Shown one piece after another: positions 25,696 through 34,561 of a stretch of DNA of 64,000 nucleotides; the first letter of the stretch is position 1; every line of letters begins with the position of its first letter. This stretch comes from an uncultured Bacteroidaceae bacterium (GTDB taxonomy: Bacteria; Bacteroidota; Bacteroidia; Bacteroidales; Bacteroidaceae). The position numbers and the translations under genes were made by a program. The notes under the pieces were generated by a model that was given only the letters and a program-made list of their open reading frames with translations, made no database searches and had not been told where the DNA came from. The DNA lies in contig CAJOJA010000001.1 in assembly GCA_905234735.1 (NCBI GenBank), positions 107,983 through 171,982 on the forward strand. Reading direction: 5' to 3'.

Positions 25696-26214
25696 TCAGT
25701 TCTTCAATTCTTTTACCTTCATTGCAATTCCGCTAACCATGAGAATGACCTCGTCGGACTGACTGGCCACGTATTGGTTCATATATCCCTGCAGGTCGGT
25801 GAAGCGTCGCTGCAGGGCATTCTCGCTGACGCCACCCATCCCTATCTCGTTGGTCACGAAGATGTAGGTGGCATCGTGACTGGTGAACTTGTCGAACTCG
25901 GCCTTGAGGGCATCGAGTGCAGCATCCGTCTGCTGCAGTTCGAAGAAGAAATTGGTACACCAGAGCGTGATGCAGTCGATGACTGCCACGCGCCCCGTCA
26001 GGTCGTGTTTGCTAAGTAGTTTTTCCTCCTCGATGTTCTCCCATTCTGGGCCACGGCGTTCCTGATGCCTCCGAACGCGTTCGCGGAATTCCTCGTCCCA
26101 GATGTGAGCTGTGGCCACGTAGATCGGATGCCGGCTCAACGACAAAGCCAGTTGCTCGGCGTAGCGGCTCTTACCCGAACGCTGTCCTCCGGTTATCAGG
26201 ATGATTCGTTTCAT
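25696..26214 (-). CDS. cobU: Adenosylcobinamide kinase / adenosylcobinamide-phosphate guanylyltransferase
   Basis: CobU phosphorylates adenosylcobinamide and then transfers GMP to give adenosylcobinamide-GDP. The P-loop is GGQRSGKS at 9-16. RVRRHQERRG near 47 holds the His that carries GMP, and IFVTNEIGMGGVSEN near 115 is a family block. The length of 172 residues is normal. The ATG at 26214 is preferred to a TTG two codons upstream. The last residues (VKELKN) run into a CTTCA-type simple repeat before cobT. Confidence 0.94.
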   Translation of the reverse strand: MKRIILITGGQRSGKSRYAEQLALSLSRHPIYVATAHIWDEEFRERVRRHQERRGPEWENIEEEKLLSKHDLTGRVAVIDCITLWCTNFFFELQQTDAALDALKAEFDKFTSHDATYIFVTNEIGMGGVSENALQRRFTDLQGYMNQYVASQSDEVILMVSGIAMKVKELKN

Positions 26215-26238
26215 ATCCAATCTATCTCCACTTTTACG

Positions 26239-27048
26239 TTATCGCTTTATACTTATTTCGCGGACATAACCAATCATGAATGCTCGACTATACTGGTGGC
26301 GGCGCAGGCCGTTGGCCTTCAGTTGCCGCAGGTCGCTGAGATAGCCGAGGCGCAGGGTTGCCCGACGGATGTGCCAGTCGACGGTGAACAGCTGGCGCAG
26401 AGACAGCGCATTGCCCGGATAGGTACAGACCAGATTACGGTCGTAGCCCCCACGGTCGAAGATGTCGTAGTAGCTCTGTCCGTAGCGGGGCGAGAAGGTC
26501 AAGCCGAGCAGAGGCAGATGGGCCTGATAGTGGAGGGCAAAGGACTGTTTTCTGACCCTGAATCGGTAGTCGGCACGCAAGGCAGCGGTCAAGCGCAGGT
26601 TGACCCGTGCCTGAGCGGGGTTGTTTCCGTTGCGGTCGTTGTAGAGGAACCCTCCGTCGCCGCCTGCCAGCCCCATTGCCGTCAGATCGAGCCCCTTCCA
26701 CAACACATCGCGCCACTGGCGGCCCCAACCAAAGTCGTAGCGAATGTTGGCACATATGTCGTGGGCCGTTTCGGCCTGGTTGTGGGCATAGGAGAATGTG
26801 CCCTGAATGGTGGTCTGGAAGACGACGTGCTCGTTGCGCTGGAGCCGGCGAAACGTCTCGTGCAGAAAGGTCAGTTCCGGCCCCCGATATTCCAAGGGCG
26901 ACAGATAGGTGTCGAGATGGTTAACCTTGCCGATGCCGAACAGCGTGGCGCGGGTCGTTTCACGCTGTTGGGCATAGGAGTGAAGAGTGAAGAGCGGAGA
27001 GTGAAGAATTAGGAGTACATACAGTACTCTGAATACTTGGATTCTCAT
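26239..27048 (-). CDS. DUF3316-like outer-membrane protein
   Basis: A 269-residue exported protein (signal about 1-27, ends SYAQ). The mature part resembles DUF3316 proteins of Bacteroidales: TYLSPLEYRGPELTFLHETF near 48, then strand-like repeats (FSPRYGQSYYDIFDRGGYDRN) and an aromatic C-terminus. It is probably an outer-membrane barrel of unknown function. Part of the signal peptide (HSPLFTLHS) is encoded by a GAGTGAA-type simple repeat. It lies 24 bases before cobU and 39 bases after parC, all on the same strand. Confidence 0.7.
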   Translation of the reverse strand: MRIQVFRVLYVLLILHSPLFTLHSYAQQRETTRATLFGIGKVNHLDTYLSPLEYRGPELTFLHETFRRLQRNEHVVFQTTIQGTFSYAHNQAETAHDICANIRYDFGWGRQWRDVLWKGLDLTAMGLAGGDGGFLYNDRNGNNPAQARVNLRLTAALRADYRFRVRKQSFALHYQAHLPLLGLTFSPRYGQSYYDIFDRGGYDRNLVCTYPGNALSLRQLFTVDWHIRRATLRLGYLSDLRQLKANGLRRHQYSRAFMIGYVREISIKR

Positions 27049-27087
27049 AATCGTAACTTTTATTCTTCGTTCTTCACTCTTCGTTTT

Positions 27088-29757
27088 TCACTCAAACAGT
27101 CTCAGCTGTCCGTTCAGCTCGTCAGCTGCTTCCTCCTGGCTCTGCTCTTTTTCGGAGTCTTCGAAATCCTCAGCATCTTCGGCATTCTCCTCTCCCTCGG
27201 GGAAGGTCGGGAGAGGGGCTTCAGGTTGTCTGGTGGGTTCCAGTTCCTCGATGCGGGCCACATTGCAGGTGGTGATGCGCTTGCCCTTTGCCTTGAAGCT
27301 CTTGATACCGATGAAGTCCTCGGCCTCCAGTTCCAGCGGTTCGCGGAAATCGTCGCTGCCGCCCATCGTCACAAGCAGATGGGGATAAGGTGTATCCGTG
27401 AGCAGAAGGAGTCGGCTTCCGGGGTTCTCGCCGAGGTAGTTCTGATGGCGGGCTACGGCGTCGAGTGTGAAGCGCTTCATGTAAGCATAGTTTTGCTGGT
27501 CGGCATCGAAGAGGCAGGCCGTCCAGACCTTGCCGCTGTCGTACTTCTCGATGCGCAGGATGTCGTCCTCATAATGGTTGTTCACGTCGAAGTCCGTAAC
27601 GTAGAATTCTCCGTTCCTGCGGATAACCAGTATCTGTTCGTCGCTGTTGAACTCACCCAGGTAGTCGCCCTGTCCGTCGTAGTTCAGTCGCTTCACATCG
27701 GGGTCAAACCATACCTTGCGCCCTCCCAGCGTACTGCCGCCGTGACGGGTCAGTTTGATGCTGGTCACGTCGAGTTTCGTCACCAGGTTGCCCATGCTCT
27801 GCCGCCCCTTGACGGCTATCTCGGAAAAGTCTTTCTCGAAGAACACGCGCTTCAGTTTGGGATTCGGTTTCAGGGTAACTTTCACCACCTCTGCTTCGCC
27901 GTTGGGGTTCGGGGTGAAGTAGACCACCCGGCTGCCTGGTTTGCCCTGTGTCAGGTCATACTCGCGGTCGCGGGTCATGCTCGTCACATTGAAGCGTTTG
28001 ATGTAGTAAGCGCCTGACTTTCCGTCGCGGTAAATGACGTTGTAGACGGTGCGCGAATCATTCTTCTTGAACACGGCCACATGGATGATTTCGGCCTTCT
28101 TTTTCTCCGCCTTCGAACGTTCTGTCTCGCCCACGAAGAGTTTGTCAGCAATGCGCACTACCTTGTAGGTACCGTCGCGATAGAAGAGGATGACGTCGTC
28201 GATGTCGGAGCAGTTCTGCACGTATTCGTCCTTCTTCAGCGAGGTGCCGATAAAACCCTCTTCGCGGTTGATGTAGAGTTTCTGGTTGGCCTCGACGACC
28301 TTGGCAGCCGTGATGGTGTCGAAGTTCTTTATCTCAGTCAGCCGCGGATGGTCCTTGCCGTACTTCTCCTTGATGAATCGGAACCAGTCGGCGGTCACCT
28401 CCACCATATTGGCCAGTTCCTTGTCTATCTGAGCAATTTCGTCCTTTATGCGGGCAATGTTCTCCTCGGCCTTGTCCTTGTTGAACTTCAGGATGCGTGC
28501 CATCTTGATGTCCATCAGCCGTAGGATGTCGTCCTTCGTCACCTCACGAATCATCTTCGGGTACCATGGTGTCAGTCGTTCGTCAATCCACTCGCAGGCC
28601 TGATCCATCGTCTTGGCATTCTCGAATTGCTTATCCTTGTAGATGCGCTCCTCGATGAATATTTGTTCCAGCGTGGCAAAATGCAGGGCCTCCAAAAGTT
28701 CGCCCTTGCGGATGAGACGTTCCTGCTTCAGCAGTTCCAGTGTGGTGTCGGTGTTGCGCTTCAGGACATCGCTGATGGTGAGGAAACAGGGTTTGCGGTC
28801 GTCAATGACGCAACAGTTAGGCGAAATCGAGACTTCGCAGTCAGTGCAGGCGTAGAGGGCATCGATGGTCTTGTCCGACGAGGCTCCAGGAGTCAGGTGG
28901 ATGAGTATCTCCACGCCCGATGCCGTCAGGTCCTCCACCTTCCGCACCTTTATCTTTCCTTTCTCGGCAGCCTTCAGTATCGAGTCGATGAAGGCCGACG
29001 GCTTGCTGGCCGTACCCGTCGTCTTGCCAAAGGGAATCTCCGTGATGGCGAGCGTCTTGGCATCGCGCTTTTCTATCTTGGCTCGGACGCGAACAGTACC
29101 GCCGCGCTGACCGTCGTTATACTTCGAGACGTCAATCGAGCCGCCCGTGGGGAAGTCTGGGTACAGGTGGAATTCCTCACCGTGCAGATAGCTGATGGCG
29201 GCATCGCAAAGTTCGTTCAGGTTGTGGGGCAGAATCTTACAGCTCAGTCCCACGGCGATACCCTCGGCTCCCTGTGCCAGCAGCAGGGGGAACTTCACGG
29301 GCAGCGTGATGGGTTCCTTGTTTCGTCCGTCGTACGAGAGCTTCCACTCCGTTGTTTTCGGGTTGAACACCACGTCCAGCGCGAACTTCGAGAGTCGAGC
29401 CTCGATGTATCGGCCTGCGGCAGCATCGTCGCCCGTCAGGATGTTGCCCCAGTTGCCCTGACAGTCCACCAACAGTTCCTTCTGTCCCAGCTGCACCAGC
29501 GCGTCCTTGATACTGGTATCGCCGTGGGGGTGGAACTGCATAGTGTGTCCCACGATGTTAGCCACCTTGTTGAAACGCCCGTCGTCCATGCGCTTCATCG
29601 AGTGCATGATGCGACGCTGCACGGGTTTGAATCCGTCGGTGATGTGTGGAACAGCACGTTCCAAAATTACGTACGAAGCATAGTCGAGGAACCAGTTTTG
29701 GTACATCTGGTTCAGGTGGTGAGTGATACCGTCTGCGAGCTTTACGTTGTCGGACAT
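27088..29757 (-). CDS. parC: DNA topoisomerase IV subunit A
   Basis: An 889-residue GyrA/ParC-type subunit. The catalytic tyrosine is Tyr117 in AAAGRYIEARLS, and FKPVQRRIMHSM plus HPHGDTSIKDALV are family hallmarks. The C-terminal third is a divergent propeller domain. The lack of a clear GyrA-box and the overall layout match the Bacteroidales ParC type, so I call topoisomerase IV rather than gyrase. I use ATG 29757; the open frame upstream to 29874 is repeat-derived. Acidic residues near the end (EGEENAEDAEDFEDSEKEQ) adjoin a CT/GA-rich repeat at 27187-27222. Confidence 0.9.
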   Translation of the reverse strand: MSDNVKLADGITHHLNQMYQNWFLDYASYVILERAVPHITDGFKPVQRRIMHSMKRMDDGRFNKVANIVGHTMQFHPHGDTSIKDALVQLGQKELLVDCQGNWGNILTGDDAAAGRYIEARLSKFALDVVFNPKTTEWKLSYDGRNKEPITLPVKFPLLLAQGAEGIAVGLSCKILPHNLNELCDAAISYLHGEEFHLYPDFPTGGSIDVSKYNDGQRGGTVRVRAKIEKRDAKTLAITEIPFGKTTGTASKPSAFIDSILKAAEKGKIKVRKVEDLTASGVEILIHLTPGASSDKTIDALYACTDCEVSISPNCCVIDDRKPCFLTISDVLKRNTDTTLELLKQERLIRKGELLEALHFATLEQIFIEERIYKDKQFENAKTMDQACEWIDERLTPWYPKMIREVTKDDILRLMDIKMARILKFNKDKAEENIARIKDEIAQIDKELANMVEVTADWFRFIKEKYGKDHPRLTEIKNFDTITAAKVVEANQKLYINREEGFIGTSLKKDEYVQNCSDIDDVILFYRDGTYKVVRIADKLFVGETERSKAEKKKAEIIHVAVFKKNDSRTVYNVIYRDGKSGAYYIKRFNVTSMTRDREYDLTQGKPGSRVVYFTPNPNGEAEVVKVTLKPNPKLKRVFFEKDFSEIAVKGRQSMGNLVTKLDVTSIKLTRHGGSTLGGRKVWFDPDVKRLNYDGQGDYLGEFNSDEQILVIRRNGEFYVTDFDVNNHYEDDILRIEKYDSGKVWTACLFDADQQNYAYMKRFTLDAVARHQNYLGENPGSRLLLLTDTPYPHLLVTMGGSDDFREPLELEAEDFIGIKSFKAKGKRITTCNVARIEELEPTRQPEAPLPTFPEGEENAEDAEDFEDSEKEQSQEEAADELNGQLRLFE
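27187..27222. repeat. CT/GA-rich repeat inside the parC 3' end
   Basis: TCTCCCTCGGGGAAGGTC followed by GGGAGAGGGGCTTC lies in frame and encodes EAPLPTFPEGEE of the ParC tail. It resembles the elements at 1328-1406 and 39667-39699. Confidence 0.5.
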
Positions 29758-29792
29758 GGCGTTTTTATGGGGTAAATCATCTATTTTCCGTG

Positions 29793-29800
29793 CAAATATA
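29793..29800 (-). promoter_or_regulatory. Bacteroidetes -7 box for parC
   Basis: The minus strand reads TATATTTG, about 36 bases before the parC ATG. TTTTGCAA about 20 bases further upstream could serve as the -33 element. Confidence 0.6.
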
Positions 29801-29951
29801 GTAAAAAAATTGCAAAAGTTGATGGTTCGGGTAAAGAAAATGGGGAGAATGGGGAGAATGGGCAAGATAGGCAAATTGGGAGATGGTCAAAAAACACAAC
29901 GCCCACAATGCCCATTCCCCCATTAAACCCATCCATCCATACAATGCCTCA

Positions 29952-30521
29952 TCACCTCCATCCTCCGTTCCTATCTCTCCAGCCCTTCCTTGCCCGGAAC
30001 ATCTCCTCCTTGATGCCTCCGTTTTCCAGGAAGTCCTTTTTCTTCCACTCTATCAGGCCCTTGATGAGTACGTCGCATTGGTGGATGAGCGTAATGGCGA
30101 TGTTGGCAATCGTCTCGTCCGACCGTTCCTTGATTTTCTCCCGATAGACGGCTGAGTCGAGGTGCTCGCGACAGAACTTCCGCGTCTGGATGCAGCGAGG
30201 GTCATTGTATGCCCATTGCTCCAGACCGCGCACTCGCAGGTAGTCCTCGTAATCCAACAGCAGTTCGTGGAGCGAAGCACGATTCACATTCGTCAATTTC
30301 AGTTCCATCTCTCGCGAGGTAATGCCGTCAATATTCCCTTCTGCCAGGTTCTGTTTACCCGAACGTGCCGCCTGCACCATCTGGTCCACCGTGCGGTCAC
30401 CCGTCTTCAGGAACCGATGCGCAAAATAGAACGTCACATCATATATGCACTCCGCCTTCTGGAAAGCCTTCAGCGTCCTGTAGTTATTGTTCTGTGGCAG
30501 AAAGTCCTTGTTCTCTTCCAT
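29952..30521 (-). CDS. Four-helix-bundle suffix-domain protein
   Basis: A 189-residue helical protein related to the 23S-rRNA-intervening-sequence four-helix-bundle family. Marks are LKAFQKAECIYDVTFYFAHRF near 18, DRTVDQMVQAARSGKQNLAEGN near 43 and REMELKLTNVNRASLHELLLDYEDYL near 70. The C-terminal extension (CDVLIKGLIEWKKKDFLENGG) fits the suffix-domain subgroup. Function is unknown; the family is thought to bind protein or RNA partners. It is monocistronic, with its own promoter box at 30608-30615, divergent from the RNA candidate. Confidence 0.82.
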   Translation of the reverse strand: MEENKDFLPQNNNYRTLKAFQKAECIYDVTFYFAHRFLKTGDRTVDQMVQAARSGKQNLAEGNIDGITSREMELKLTNVNRASLHELLLDYEDYLRVRGLEQWAYNDPRCIQTRKFCREHLDSAVYREKIKERSDETIANIAITLIHQCDVLIKGLIEWKKKDFLENGGIKEEMFRARKGWRDRNGGWR

Positions 30522-30607
30522 CCTATCTCATCCGTTGTCGTTTATTCCTTTACTCTTTATCTCGCTCATTAAACCCCACAATGGTCTATAAGGCTCATTG
30601 CCGCCCA

Positions 30608-30615
30608 CAAATATA
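30608..30615 (-). promoter_or_regulatory. Bacteroidetes -7 box for the four-helix-bundle gene
   Basis: The minus strand reads TATATTTG, 87 bases upstream of the ATG at 30521. Confidence 0.5.
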
Positions 30616-30648
30616 CAAATAAAATTTGGAAGTTCGCAACATTTGTAC

Positions 30649-30656
30649 TATCTTTG
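30649..30656 (+). promoter_or_regulatory. Bacteroidetes -7 box for the RNA candidate or leader
   Basis: TATCTTTG followed by CAC is a very good match. It starts transcription just before the hairpins at 30661-30814, about 250 bases before the next coding gene. Confidence 0.65.
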
Positions 30657-30840
30657 CACCGTGTTCCTTGGGACACAGACATTTTATTTGCTCAATCGCC
30701 AGTCGAATTGGAACCTCGGAAAAGTGAACGAGCATTTAACTAATCACGTGAGGCTTGCGTTAAGCGTAGGCTTTCCATAGTGGTTAGTAGGTACGTTCCA
30801 AACCTCGACTGGCGTATGGCGAAGTCCTGCGCTTTTCTTA
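30657..30840 (+). ncRNA. Candidate structured RNA, possibly 6S-like
   Basis: Right after a promoter box lies a small hairpin (GTGTTCC/GGGACAC, 30661-30677). A long rod follows: CGCCAGTCGA (30697-30706) pairs perfectly with TCGACTGGCG (30805-30814), and TTGGAAC (30708-30714) with GTTCCAA (30795-30801). Above an internal loop, CTAATCAC (30740-30747) pairs with GTGGTTAG (30780-30787), closed by a GCTTGCG-type hairpin. A long rod with a central open loop and a size near 180 bases is the plan of 6S RNA, known in Bacteroidales as the Bacteroidales-1 motif. It could instead be a regulatory leader of the 30904 gene. Confidence 0.5.
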
Positions 30841-30903
30841 TGTTCATAGGTTAGTGCTGGCTTTGAGAGAGAGTAAGACAGTATTAACTTAAACAAATAA
30901 CAA

Positions 30904-31599
30904 ATGAAAAGAATCTTATTCCTTTTGATGCTAATGTGTTCGGTGAGCACATGGGCACAGGATGTGATTGTGAAGCGCGACGGCACGGCAGTCATCTGTC
31001 GCATCATCAATGTCAGTTCGTTGGAGATTGTTTACAAGAAGTGGACAAACCTACAAGGGCCAAATCTTGTGATGAGCATCACTGACGCCACCTCCATCAC
31101 CTACGAGAACGGGGAGAAGAAGGTTTTCGAGAAAGCAAATGCCACACAGGCATCACCCATTGTGCGGAACAATAGCGGTCAACAGACGGTGAGCGATGAG
31201 ATGCTGATGAAACTGGCAAAAGTGAAACCTGAACTTACGCCGCAAGAGAAGAAGGCAAAGAAGCTGAAGACTGCTGGATGGATTACAGGTAGCGCGATGG
31301 TTGCAGGTGGTGTATTAATGATTGTGGCAAGCCTTACTGATTATTACAAAGCCAATGATGCCCTGTTGTATGCAGGCATAGGAATAGCAGGATGTGGGCT
31401 TATTACGTCTTCTGCCTGCCTTATCCGTGCTCACAACCTCAATAAGAAAGCATCGCAATATTCTGTCCAGTCAGCCCCTATCTACCAGCAGGAGTTTCAT
31501 CTGAAGAACGGTACAACGCTTTCTCCCAGCATCAATATGCTGAAAGACAACACCCGACATAACCCAACTCTCGGCCTTGGCCTGACGTATAACTTCTAA
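30904..31599 (+). CDS. Exported or membrane protein of unknown function
   Basis: A 231-residue protein (signal MKRILFLLMLMCSVSTWAQ). Residues 20-75 (DVIVKRDGTAVICRIINVSS ... SITYENGEKKVFE) form a small beta domain common in Bacteroidales envelope proteins. Two membrane helices lie at about 120-140 (AGWITGSAMVAGGVLMIVAS) and 150-170 (YAGIGIAGCGLITSSACLI). The end (TLGLGLTYNF) is aromatic like a barrel strand, but the chain is too short for a barrel. It lies 14 bases before a lipoprotein gene, probably in one transcript. No function is assigned. Confidence 0.72.
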   Translation: MKRILFLLMLMCSVSTWAQDVIVKRDGTAVICRIINVSSLEIVYKKWTNLQGPNLVMSITDATSITYENGEKKVFEKANATQASPIVRNNSGQQTVSDEMLMKLAKVKPELTPQEKKAKKLKTAGWITGSAMVAGGVLMIVASLTDYYKANDALLYAGIGIAGCGLITSSACLIRAHNLNKKASQYSVQSAPIYQQEFHLKNGTTLSPSINMLKDNTRHNPTLGLGLTYNF

Positions 31600-31613
31600 A
31601 TAATATAAGGAAT

Positions 31614-32045
31614 ATGAAAAAAACTATTCAATTGATGGTCATTGCAGCCATAGTCACACTGACATTGACCTCCTGTAAGACACGTATGACGGCAGGGGGC
31701 ACGAGCGCAGCCGAAATCATCGATTCGTACACGGGAAGTGTAAACGACGTGAATCTGGAGATTGCCTCTGACCCCATCACCTACACCATCGACATCTCAA
31801 CGGACGAGGGACGGTTGAAACTCAGCAAACTATCGCTGTCCGAAGCCAAAAGCCTTGCCCTGCGCGAGGCCGTAATGATGAATCGCTGTGCCAAAATTGT
31901 GAATCCGCAATACACCCAACTGATGAAGGGCAAGCGCGTGCTTCGCGTCACCGTCTATGGCTTCCCTGCAGTCTATCGTAATCAGGCAGCACCGCAATAC
32001 GATTCCCGCACACGCCAGGAGATAGATATTAACGTCAGACATTAA
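31614..32045 (+). CDS. Small lipoprotein of unknown function
   Basis: A 143-residue protein with a lipobox (LTLTSCKTR), the lipid-modified Cys being near 21. The mature part has STDEGRLKLSKLSLSEAKSLALREAVMMNRCAKIVNPQY and RVLRVTVYGFPAVYRN, similar in style to small LPP20-like envelope proteins. I recognise no domain for certain. It is second in a two-gene unit with the 30904 gene; a weak hairpin (CCGTC/GACGG near 32052-32068) may end the transcript. Confidence 0.68.
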   Translation: MKKTIQLMVIAAIVTLTLTSCKTRMTAGGTSAAEIIDSYTGSVNDVNLEIASDPITYTIDISTDEGRLKLSKLSLSEAKSLALREAVMMNRCAKIVNPQYTQLMKGKRVLRVTVYGFPAVYRNQAAPQYDSRTRQEIDINVRH

Positions 32046-32212
32046 TATTTCCGTCAACGTCTTTCGACGGATGTTCCGTCAAAAAACCATCAATAGCGGA
32101 GACTTGAAGTCGTATGGGCGACAGCCAGGGCCTGCATGGTGAACTATATCGTGAACTTTGCTATGACGTAAACAAAAGCGGCCGTTCGTTATGCAGATTC
32201 GGGATTTTTGTG

Positions 32213-32220
32213 TATTTTTG
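32213..32220 (+). promoter_or_regulatory. Bacteroidetes -7 box for the GH67 gene
   Basis: TATTTTTG followed by CACC lies 25 bases before the chosen ATG at 32246. Confidence 0.6.
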
Positions 32221-32245
32221 CACCATCAAACCAATTCTATACGCT

Positions 32246-34201
32246 ATGCGACAACTGCTGATAACGCTATTTCTCGTACTGACACACACAGCGACGGCCG
32301 AAGACGGCAGCCGCCTGTGGCATCGCTTCGAGGGTGCGGGCACGGCTTCCATACAAGGTGTGAAGTGCTTGGCCGCAAGAGAATTGCAGTCGAATTGGAA
32401 GGGTGGTCCCATAGTCCTGCAACGCAACGGAGGGCTGCATCGCGAAGGCTACCACATCGCTACGAGCAAGGGAATCATCCGCATTTCGGCCAGCACCGAC
32501 ATCGGTCTGCTCTACGGAGCCTACCACTTGCTACGCCTGCAACAGTCAGGGAATGCGCATCAGGCCCTAAACATCACCGAAAGACCTGCCTTCGCCCGAC
32601 GTATCCTCAACCACTGGGACAATCCTGACGGCACCATCGAACGAGGCTACTCTGGACATAGCATCTTCTGGGAAAACGCCAGCACCGAGGTCATCCGCCA
32701 GTATGCCCGTGCCAATGCCTCCGTAGGCATCAACGGAACCGTACTGAACAACGTCAATGCCAAACCCGAGGCCCTGAGCCGCGAAACGCTGAAGCAGGTG
32801 AAGACTATAGCCGACATCCTGCGCCCCTACGGCATTCGTGTCTATCTGTCCGTGAACTTTGCCTCGCCCATGCGTCTGGGCCGACTGTCGACGGCCGATC
32901 CGCGCGACAAGAATGTCATCCGCTGGTGGCAGGAGAAAGTGAAGGAAATCTATCGCCAGGTGCCCGACTTCGGAGGTTTTCTAGTAAAGGCTAACTCCGA
33001 GGGCGAGCCCGGTCCCTGCGACTACGGACGTTCCCATGCCGAGGGGGCCAACATGCTGGCTCGGGCACTGAAGCCTTATCACGGTATTGTGATGTGGCGC
33101 ACCTTCGTCTACAGCGCCAACGACGACGACCGTGCCAAACAGGCCTACAAGGAATTCATGCCCCTGGACGGTAAGTTCCTCGACAACGTCATCCTGCAGA
33201 TAAAGAACGGCCCCATCGACTTCCAGCCGCGCGAACCCTACAGTCCGCTCTTCACCGGCCTGAAGTCGACGCCCATGATGGCAGAACTGCAAATCACGCA
33301 GGAGTATCTGGGGGCAGCCAACCACCTGGCCTTCCTGGCTCCGATGTGGACGGAGTTCTTCTCCCTCGTCAAACCCCAGAGCCTACGGGCCATCGCCGGA
33401 GTGGCCAATGTGGGCAACAACCAGAACTGGTGCGGACACCACTTTGCCCAGGCCAACTGGTACGCCTTCGGCCGTCTGGCCTGGAATCCCACGTTGACAC
33501 CCGAGACCATCGCCCGCGAGTGGTTGGGACAGACCTTCAGCACGAACCACGACTTTCTGTCGACGATGACCGACCTCATGGTGCAGAGCCACGAGACGGT
33601 GGTCAACTACATGATGCCCCTGGGCCTGCACCACCTCTTTGCCCTCGGCCACCACTATGGTCCCCAACCCTGGTACGCAGCCCCAGGCACGCGCCCCGAC
33701 TGGACACCACCCTACTACCACCGCGCCGATGCCCAGGGTCTGGGTTTCAACCGCACACGCAAGGGCTCGGACGCCGTATCTCAGTATCCCCAACCCCTGG
33801 CTGACCGCTACGACAACATCCTCACCTGCCCTGACTCCTATCTCACCTGGTTCCACCACGTTCCCTGGGACCACCAGATGAAGAGCGGTCGCACCTTCTG
33901 GGACGAACTCTGCCACAAGTATTCAGCAGGTGTAGATGGTGCCCGAAAGATGCTGACCGTCTGGGATGGTATGGAGAGCCACGTGGATGCCGACCGCTTC
34001 GCCGACGTGCAGCACAAACTGCGCATCCAGGTCCGTGATGCCGAGTGGTGGCGCGATGCCTGCCTGCTCTACTTCCAGACCTTCTCTCATCGCCCTATTC
34101 CGCAGGACATGGACCACCCCGTCCACGACCTCAACGAGATGATGCAGTTCCGCCTGGACATCACCAACTACGAGAACCCCACCTGTGGCTACAGCCGGTA
34201 G
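32246..34201 (+). CDS. GH67 alpha-glucuronidase
   Basis: A 651-residue exported enzyme expected to release (4-O-methyl)glucuronic acid from glucuronoxylan oligosaccharides. A signal peptide covers about 1-18 (ends ATAE). Family blocks are FARRILNHWDNPDGTIERGY, GINGTVLNNVNAKPEAL, DFGGFLVKANSEGEPGP and NNQNWCGHHFAQANWYAFGRLAW. The two acidic catalytic residues and the Glu acid of the family fall in such blocks. The frame opens 44 codons earlier (32114), but ATG 32246 gives the signal peptide and lies downstream of the promoter box. It stands alone, without the xylanase, transporter or SusCD genes usually linked with it. Confidence 0.93.
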   Translation: MRQLLITLFLVLTHTATAEDGSRLWHRFEGAGTASIQGVKCLAARELQSNWKGGPIVLQRNGGLHREGYHIATSKGIIRISASTDIGLLYGAYHLLRLQQSGNAHQALNITERPAFARRILNHWDNPDGTIERGYSGHSIFWENASTEVIRQYARANASVGINGTVLNNVNAKPEALSRETLKQVKTIADILRPYGIRVYLSVNFASPMRLGRLSTADPRDKNVIRWWQEKVKEIYRQVPDFGGFLVKANSEGEPGPCDYGRSHAEGANMLARALKPYHGIVMWRTFVYSANDDDRAKQAYKEFMPLDGKFLDNVILQIKNGPIDFQPREPYSPLFTGLKSTPMMAELQITQEYLGAANHLAFLAPMWTEFFSLVKPQSLRAIAGVANVGNNQNWCGHHFAQANWYAFGRLAWNPTLTPETIAREWLGQTFSTNHDFLSTMTDLMVQSHETVVNYMMPLGLHHLFALGHHYGPQPWYAAPGTRPDWTPPYYHRADAQGLGFNRTRKGSDAVSQYPQPLADRYDNILTCPDSYLTWFHHVPWDHQMKSGRTFWDELCHKYSAGVDGARKMLTVWDGMESHVDADRFADVQHKLRIQVRDAEWWRDACLLYFQTFSHRPIPQDMDHPVHDLNEMMQFRLDITNYENPTCGYSR

Positions 34202-34240
34202 CCCGCGATACTGCCCCCCCAATACCCGCAACAACAAACA

Positions 34241-34278
34241 TTCAATGCCCGACACTCACGCGAGCGTCGGGCATTGAA
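34241..34278. terminator. Long hairpin after the GH67 gene
   Basis: TCAATGCCCGACACTC (34242-34257) pairs with GAGCGTCGGGCATTGA (34262-34277) with one mismatch and a 4-base loop. No U-run follows, so it may be a bidirectional or factor-assisted terminator between the GH67 gene and the minus-strand remnant. Confidence 0.65.
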
Positions 34279-34300
34279 CTACATATCGAGAACTGGTTAG

Positions 34301-34445
34301 CTATTTCACTATCAACTTCTTCACCGTTCCATCACTCATCCGCAAGATGTTGATGCCAGGCTGAGGATTAGCCTGCTGTCGGCCACTGAAACGACGACTA
34401 TCGTTTACGTCAGGCGATATCGCCACCAAGATGAACATCCTCAGA
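34301..34445 (-). pseudogene. Remnant of a C-terminal surface-sorting tail
   Basis: The minus frame ending at the TAG at 34301-34303 encodes VNDSRRFSGRQQANPQPGIN, then ILRMSDGTVKKLIVK. This matches the C-terminal tail of Prevotella surface proteins (compare FDLQGRRLSAKPERGVYIK at the end of the 42384 gene). Upstream there is no leucine-rich or enzyme body, only an open stretch to about 34483. It is a gene end without a gene. Confidence 0.55.
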
Positions 34446-34561
34446 AATGCTAATTGCCCTATACCATATTTTCTTTGCTGCAAAGTTGCGATTTTTTATT
34501 CCAATAAAGCAAACAATTGGCAATAACTTTTTTTTCAAAGCAAAGGGAATGCGTAGGAGGA

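Noticed and set aside
30598..30780. Short plus-strand frame over the RNA candidate
   Set aside because: The interval has strong RNA pairing and a promoter inside the frame; coding is unlikely.
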